DNA of 64,000 bases from Nectonema munidae (lineage: Eukaryota > Nematomorpha > Nectonematoida > Nectonematidae), in assembly GCA_030549495.1 (NCBI GenBank), contig JAUIRK010000052.1, positions 310,001-374,000 on the forward strand, read 5' to 3'. Below the pieces are notes generated by a model. The model was not told where the DNA came from, did no database searches, and worked only from the letters and a program-made list of their open reading frames with translations. Made by a program: the position numbers and the translations under genes. Of the stretch, positions 58,154 to 64,000 are shown one piece after another. How positions within the stretch are numbered: the stretch's first letter is position 1; every line of letters starts with the position of its first letter.

Positions 58154-59040
58154 TTGATAACTTTATTTTTCTTTCATTTAAAAACATAAACAAATTTTCA
58201 TTTTTACAAAATGTTTGGTGTTCGAGTTCTTCAAAATTGCAAAATTTTCAATTTACAATATTCAGGGTGTGTGAAATTATATTAAAAAATTTGACTAGAA
58301 GTGGCATTTTTAAATTAATTTAATCGATTTTGTAAAGAAGTTATATGTTAGTCTGGCAAATTGTCTCCAGGGTGTTATTGCCAGGCCACTAATAAGGCCA
58401 GATGCGATTTAAAAAAAGGGTGAATTTAAGGGTTCATAGTCATAACGTCCAAAACCAAAACGTCCGAAACAAAATCTTATGTTTTCAAGTATTTCATGCC
58501 GAACTTATCTATCTGATAACGAACTAAAGCTTTGCATAATTTCAACCCGCCCTTACTAATCAAAATCGGTAATATCTAGTTCCATGACTGGATGGTATTG
58601 GTCGGAAACTTTTATTTAAAATAAGCTTTTTTAAATTATATTGAAAAGTTTGTCCATATTTCAGTGTCCATAATTCTTTTATTTTAAAACTACACGATTT
58701 GAATGGATTTTAAGAGATTGGAATGAATTTTTATCTATTCCAGAAAAAAGACATCCTTGTTTGTAGTGCATTTTTTATTTAAATCTAAAATGTGTAAAGT
58801 TTTAAACTAAAAATAGAATTTTTTTAAATAAAAAAAGTTTTGTGCTCAATTTTTCAGTTTTTTACCTCAACAATTTTGATTCTCAAAAAAAAATGTTTTT
58901 TAGGGTTCAGAAACTGTTAATCTAATTTTCGGACCTTTTGGTTTCGAACGTTTTGACCAGGCACCGAATTTAAGTAGTCTCAGGGAGGGTTATTTTCTTC
59001 GGGGCCAATTTTTCTTATGGACGCCGCTTGCGTCGAACGA

Positions 59041-59126
59041 TGAGAAAAGGACACAGGCTTGATGAGGGATCGAATCCAAGACCTCGAGTCATCGAAACCC
59101 ACTATTTAGCCAACCTTACTCACGCA
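59041..59126 (-). mobile_element. tRNA-derived SINE, family 1, copy C
   Basis: Minus strand: GTAAGGTTGGCTAAATAGTGG (A-box region), then GGATTCGATCCC (B box, 59066-59077). Same head as the copies at 18295 and 41509, with about 80% similarity by eye. Confidence 0.65.
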
Positions 59127-59689
59127 TCCTATTTATAGTTATATGTTAAATTATATTATTATTATAGATATTTTGATGCAAAATAAAATCACATGATCAA
59201 TTTGTTCCTAGTCTAGTTCTTTTTTGTAGATAATGCAAAACTTCTCATTTAGTCTTACCAGAACAAGCAGAGCTTTTTCTGCCCCCCCACCCATTCCTTT
59301 TGAATTTTTAGAATGTTTTGATATGCATGCAGTTGTTTGACGGCCTCAATCTCTGTTAGTATATTCTTGCTAACAAAAACAAATGTGTTGAAGAGCTGAG
59401 TACGACTCTCTAACAACTGATATTATGGGAATACAAGTGTAAAACAAAGAGTTTTAAGAAGTCAACGATGCTCAATGCTGCGTGAGAAAGAAAGAATAAT
59501 CTTATGCTTGTTCCGTATCTGAAAGAGTATACAAAAAAATTGTCAACAATGAAATCTTGAAATTTTTCTTCCAAAAAAATTAATTTGTGTGACACTTCAT
59601 GATTTCCAAACAAAAATAATTTTTTTTTTCATTGATATCACATTACTGACATTCTTAAGGTACACATGTGCTTTAACCACATTTTTTTT

Positions 59690-59760
59690 GGTAAAAATGC
59701 CCTCCCCCCTACGAAAATTCTTTGTCTGCCCCTCTAACTTCTCAAGGGAGAAAGCGGCCT
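59690..59760. repeat. C-rich degenerate transposon end
   Basis: GCCCTCCCCCCTACGAAAAT and GCCCCTCTAACTTCTCAAGG resemble the GGGGGCAAAG-type interior of the hAT MITE at 9289-9595 in reverse. No boundaries can be set. Confidence 0.3.
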
Positions 59761-60211
59761 GCAATAAAAGAAATATATGAATCAAATAAAAGTATCTTTA
59801 ATTAACAAATCCCAATATATTCTAAATTAAAAGAAGGTTAATAAAATGAAGTTTCATTGAATAAGACTTTTGTATTGATAAAAAAGCATAGTTAAAATAA
59901 CACAAATAAATATGATACATGCTGCAAAATTTTGGGTATAAAAATATAAAAGGCCTCTTGTTCGAGTATTATTGCTGCCATTCTCATACATAGAGCAGTA
60001 GTTAGGATGGCTTTAATAACAACAACGAAAAGACGACAAGGAGGAAAGATTAGCTGGTGTGTAAAACTTCGAAAAGTGAGAGATAACAATGCAAAAATGT
60101 GGCAATAATAAATTAATCGCTTTAAATAAATACACAACATATGCATGTACATGAAGATCATAAGAACGCAGCAGATATTTTACATATAGTAGATTTGAAT
60201 ATGCGCAACAG

Positions 60212-60217
60212 TTTATT
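60212..60217 (-). terminator. Candidate poly(A) signal of the MORC2-like gene
   Basis: AATAAA on the minus strand, about 120 bp past the stop codon of the MORC2-like exon. Position fits a 3' UTR. No transcript evidence. Confidence 0.5.
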
Positions 60218-60333
60218 TGTTTGTGTGGAATCAGATATACACAAGAAAAACTTAGTTAGATCGTAGATATACGTAATTCATCGTAAAAGAAGGAGAGTTG
60301 GAAATTGGCATTGCGGTGACGAAGTGTGTGCTT

Positions 60334-61620
60334 TCAGGAAGCGCTACTGCTTTTGCTGTCAAGCATGCTGAGGCACTGCTTTATGAATTCATCGACTTCC
60401 GGTCCATCTGAGTCAGGAAGGATTCCAATGTCTGGATTAGTTTGATTCATTAGACTTGCTATGTTGCGACGCAGAAGCTGGACTTCTTGATCCTTCGCTT
60501 TCGCTGCTGCTTGATAACTCCTCACTTCTCCCTCCAACTTTTTAACCTCGTCTGATTGCACTTGGAGCGCTTTTCGCGATTCTCGCGTGATCAACGCTTT
60601 GATTTCTGCTTCGTATTTGGAGCGTAGGTCTTGTAGATCCAACTCCACCAATTTTCGCATGGAAAAATGCGTGATGTCGTCTGCTTTGAATGAGTAATTT
60701 GGAGGAATGCAAAACTTTAGAAGAATCTTCATCTGCTTGCTCAACTTTTCGCACATTTTCGCAGAGTCCGAACTGTTGCTATCGAAATCAACATCATCGT
60801 CATTCTGCACTTCAACTTTACTAGGCTTATCATTCGTCACAAGACCATTTGAAATTTGGGATAGGGAAGTTTGATGCTTGATTCTTGATGAATGTCTTGA
60901 GGAGGGAGACATATGGGACAATGATGATGCTGAATAAGTTTTTAAAGATGGCTTTGTTGACGTGGCTTCAGATTTTCGCTTCAATGCAGCATGCGAACTT
61001 TGTGAAAGATTTTTCCGCATAGTAGCAGCTCTGGGAAAAACTGTTGAGTTTTGTCTTGCAATGGGGTGTGATGACTTAAAGGAAGGATTTGAGGTACGAG
61101 ATAGAGGTGCTGATGATGTTAGGGGAGCTGAATTTCGAGGGGACAGCCTTGACTGATTGGCTAAAGCCTTGTCAACGTAAGGAATTCTTTTAACAACTTC
61201 ATCTTCCTTCTCTTCTTCGTCGGCTTCATTATTACTACTGCTTTTTGTGGGTTTCTTTGAAGAAGAGTCTTCCAAAGATGGCCTCTTCAAATATCTTTTC
61301 GGAAATTCTAAGGGTATTTCAGCATTGCTACAACTATTAATCTTTTTGTCGGCGCTCAGTGAACACGTCCAAGGGTCTCGTGACTCTTCGCCAATTTCCG
61401 ACATTTGAAAGGGAACCTTCCTATATTTGAGGCACGCAGAACACTGCTTCATGCATGGTAGCAACATTTTTCGCTTCTTCAAGTATATCTCTTCATTTGA
61501 TGGCATGACTTCTAAACTCGAGCTAAGGTAGCCCATGGACTTCCAAAAATAATCTTTACTTTTCAATTCAGGAATCGTTTGGATGTCTTGGATGTATTGA
61601 TTCATATGATCGGATATAAT
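60334..61620 (-). CDS. MORC2: MORC2-like chromatin silencing protein, terminal exon (CW finger to C-terminus)
   Basis: MORC2 is a GHKL ATPase that compacts chromatin and works with the HUSH complex in vertebrates. This 1,287-nt exon, after the acceptor CCTAG, encodes about 428 residues and the natural stop. YFWKSMGYLSSSLEV and YLKKRKMLLP align with the human stretch just before CW. The CW finger follows (QCSACLKYRKVPFQ, PWTCSL, SCSN; Cys at about 55, 58, 81 and 92 from the first Met). The human KWR tryptophan is Tyr here. A Ser/Lys-rich linker of about 200 residues follows. The end has LLKFCIPPNYSF and a coiled coil with LRRNIASLMNQ and DGPEVDEFIKQCL, matching the human C-terminus. The chromo-like domain of human MORC2 is absent. 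The ATPase exons were not found up to the right edge, so they lie beyond it or the gene is partial. Confidence 0.9.
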   Translation of the reverse strand: MISDHMNQYIQDIQTIPELKSKDYFWKSMGYLSSSLEVMPSNEEIYLKKRKMLLPCMKQCSACLKYRKVPFQMSEIGEESRDPWTCSLSADKKINSCSNAEIPLEFPKRYLKRPSLEDSSSKKPTKSSSNNEADEEEKEDEVVKRIPYVDKALANQSRLSPRNSAPLTSSAPLSRTSNPSFKSSHPIARQNSTVFPRAATMRKNLSQSSHAALKRKSEATSTKPSLKTYSASSLSHMSPSSRHSSRIKHQTSLSQISNGLVTNDKPSKVEVQNDDDVDFDSNSSDSAKMCEKLSKQMKILLKFCIPPNYSFKADDITHFSMRKLVELDLQDLRSKYEAEIKALITRESRKALQVQSDEVKKLEGEVRSYQAAAKAKDQEVQLLRRNIASLMNQTNPDIGILPDSDGPEVDEFIKQCLSMLDSKSSSAS

Positions 61621-61954
61621 CTAGGATGCAATTACAAAATTAGCCATTATTATAAATTAGTCCCATTACATGTATAAAGAAAAATCAGCCCTATATTGAA
61701 AAAATATTCGCACAAGAATGGGAAAAATCCGTTCAGAAAGCTAAATCTAGATATCTGGGAAGAATTAAATTTTGAAGAAATTTGTGAAGCGATATGAGAA
61801 CGAATTGACTAATTTAATTGGCTTAAGCATACACAAAGGAAATAATGAAAAAGGGAGGAAATATATGGCGCGCAACTATAATTAAAAATGCTCAACACAC
61901 TTCATCACAGGAAAAGCAGCCGCCATTAATTAATTTGATATATAAGTAGTACCT

Positions 61955-62175
61955 TAGCTCTTTGAGGACGAGTGTGACACGCGTGTATCATAAAATGAGA
62001 AGCCTTTGCTTTAAGTATGTAAATTTCCATTGGTAAAGAAGGCAGACCATTAGTGTTAAAAATAATTTTTCCTGCATGTTTTTTAAAAAAATTTTGAACT
62101 TCAATCACTGAGATTTTTTTAGGTTTGTTAAATAGTAAGCGGATAATCCTCGCTACTCTTAAATCACGTTGATAA
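61955..62175 (-). other. Unassigned exon-like open frame
   Basis: The minus-strand frame after an in-frame stop reads RVARIIRLLFNKPKKISVIE, then VQNFFKKHAGKIIF, PSLPMEIYILKAKASHFMIH and ACHTRPQRAK. It ends with a good donor AAG|GTACTA in phase 0, the phase in which the MORC2-like exon begins. However, its sequence does not match the MORC2 region expected there (DFADAKEYRHLLRAMGEH in human). It may be an exon of another gene, a lineage-specific MORC2 exon or chance. No family recognised. Confidence 0.25.
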
Positions 62176-62409
62176 AATTAAATATTCTTCCTATTCAAAT
62201 TTTCAAAATGGCGGAGCTCGATTAATTCTGATCTGTGTATATTATTTCTTTTAACAGTGTATAAACAAGTAATTTATAAAAAAAAATTCTTTTTCTTTTT
62301 TGATTTGTATTAAAATATCAATTTATATTTATATCAATTTTCACTTGATTCTATTTGCATTTAGTACAAATTATTTGTATTATTTGTAACCTGTATTATT
62401 TGTACCAAT

Positions 62410-63964
62410 GAATTCCAAAAAGAGAATTTTATCAAGATGATTATCTGAAATACGGATTTATTTTCCTTCAAAAGAATGATGTTCAAGTTACTCAATGTGT
62501 TATTTGCTACAAAGTTTTGAGCAATGGTTCAATGAGGACAAATCGTCTTGAACGCCACCTGAAAACCACCCACCCTACACTCACAAACAAACCACTCTCA
62601 TTTTTTGAAGCAAAACGAGACTCACTGAAAAATGTTAAACTCGGCCAACAGTTCCCATTTTTAAAGCTGACCAAGCCTGTTATGAAATTTCCTTGCTAAT
62701 AGCGAAAAATAAAAAGTCATGACATTGGGGAAAAATTGATAAAGCCATCACTACTTCTAGCCACCGAACTGATTTTAGGTACCGACAGTTCGAAAAAACT
62801 TTCACATATTTCTTTGTCTGATGACACAGTGAAAAGAAAAATTGATGAGCTTTCAGAAGACATCTGAATTCAGGTCTTGGATCAGATAAAAAAAATCACC
62901 ATTTTTTGCTATTCAATGCGATGAAACAACTGATATATCCAATTATTCTCAATTGATTATTTTTGCTCGATTTTTGTCTCGCGAATGTATGAGAGGAGAA
63001 ATGTTGTAGAATTCTGGGTTTGCTGCTTTGCTCAAACGAAAGAATAAATCAATTTCAATAAATCACTGTATTATTCACCGTGAAGCTCTCGCGTCTCAAA
63101 CATTGCCTCAACAAATGAATGATGTTTTGAGCTTGGTTATCAAAATTGTCAATTACATTAAAGGCGGAGCATTAAACACTCGTCTTTTCAGGCTTTTGTG
63201 CGAAGATATAGGATCAGAAGCAAAAAACTTACTTTTTTACACAAAGACGCGTTGGCTTTCCAGAGGTAATAAATATGCTTGGAAGAATATACGAATTGCG
63301 GACGGAAGTTGAAGCTATCTTGAAAATACAAAAAAAAAACCAATCTTTTAGCAAAGTTCAAATCTACAAACTTTCAAATTTGCATGGCATATTTGGTTGA
63401 TATTTTCGAAGCATTAAACGCGCTGAATCTCAAACTTCAAGGCAAAAATTGCAAAGCTAGATTTATGGAAAAATAGAATTGGGCAAAATAATACAGCAGC
63501 TTTCACCAACTTTGATTTTGCTCTTGATGGAAGTGCTATGTGCTTGGATTTAAAAACGCAAGTAGTCCTGCATTTGAAAGAAGAGTTTTTAAAATACTTT
63601 CCTAACATTGATGAAAATCGAGAGAGTTGGAAGTCTATCTCAAATCCTTTCCAGTGTGAAGTTGAAAATGTTGAAGAAGAAATTCAAGAAGAATTACTTG
63701 AATTGAAATTTGATTCAGTTGTTGAGAGTAATTTTAAAGAGATATAGCAGTGTTTATTCTAGAGTCGCGAGTAGAGCTTTAAAAGTTTTGGTTCTTTTTG
63801 GTTCAACTTATCTCTGTGAGTCCGCATTTTCTGCTGTTTTTTCAATAAAAACAAAATCAATGAACAAATTGAACATAGAGAATGATCTTCGTTGTGCAAT
63901 CAGTGGAATTGAAGCGAGAATACCTAAAATTGCGGTGTCGAAGCAATGCCAAAAATCTCATTAA
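62410..63964 (+). pseudogene. ZBED5-like hAT transposase, decayed
   Basis: Plus-strand pieces in order: FYQDDYLKYGFIFLQKNDVQ with TQCVICYKVLSNGSM and LERHLKTTHPTL (BED finger), then NKPLSFFEAKRDSL, FAIQCDETTDIS-like text near 62915, and INHCIIHREALASQTLPQQM. These are followed by LSLVIKIVNYIKGGALNTRL, LLCEDIGSEAKNLLFYTKTR, WLSRG, CESAFSAVFSIKTKSMNKLN and finally KQCQKSH, the usual C-terminus of this family. Frames change at least five times and a few dozen residues around 63000 are missing (the STDGA/MTG region). The 3' end and inverted repeat probably lie beyond position 64000. Confidence 0.88.
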
Positions 63965-64000
63965 ACTTTTTTCAGTTTTATTAAATAAAAATGTCTTTGT

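Noticed and set aside
1-64000. Retroviral or Polinton-type element
   Set aside because: I saw no gag, capsid, integrase, envelope or long terminal repeats. The reverse transcriptases here are all of non-LTR type.

Overview
The window is AT-rich metazoan nuclear DNA with spliced genes and a heavy load of DNA transposons. It holds two long spliced genes and the last exon of a third, and no bacterial or viral replicon. Introns run from about 53 nt to several kb, and the repeats are hAT-, TTAA-flanked-, RTE- and tRNA-SINE-type. The proteins and repeats fit an invertebrate, probably an arthropod such as a copepod crustacean. That placement is an impression from protein similarity and was not tested.

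Layout. (1) Positions 113-33703, minus strand: the N-terminal 1,953 codons of a single CBP/p300 histone acetyltransferase gene. I reconstructed 23 coding exons, all with compatible intron phases. They run from the start codon through the nuclear-receptor-type N-terminus, TAZ1, KIX, bromodomain, RING/PHD-like zinc module and HAT domain to the first half of the ZZ finger. TAZ2 and the C-terminus lie left of the window. The introns carry LINE fragments, nested hAT elements, TTAA-flanked MITEs, a tRNA-SINE and a recent tandem duplication. (2) 33704-40796: intergenic DNA with a decayed MULE transposase fragment, a CAGTGGCGTAGC hAT MITE and a 156-bp direct repeat whose second copy lies just before the next gene. 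(3) 40797-49356, plus strand: a complete seven-exon BCAS2/SPF27 gene, a splicing factor of the PRP19/NTC complex. One intron contains a foldback element with a hAT inside it. (4) 49357-60333: transposon-rich intergenic DNA. It holds a palindromic foldback, a 672-bp internally deleted hAT with target duplications, an RTE LINE whose two parts are arranged as expected from twin priming, and a SINE. (5) 60334-61620, minus strand: the terminal exon of a MORC2-like gene (CW zinc finger, Ser-rich linker, C-terminal coiled coil). Its ATPase half was not found in the window. (6) 62410-63964, plus strand: a decayed ZBED5-like hAT transposase.

The host genes are not an operon. CBP (transcription coactivator), BCAS2 (pre-mRNA splicing) and MORC2 (chromatin silencing) are all nuclear housekeeping or chromatin functions but are unrelated in mechanism. 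I found no convincing new biological system. The most informative signals are nested transposons dated by intact target duplications, a hAT inserted 29 nt from a CBP splice acceptor, the twin-primed RTE, and the internally deleted hAT that keeps an open reading frame for its dimerisation domain.
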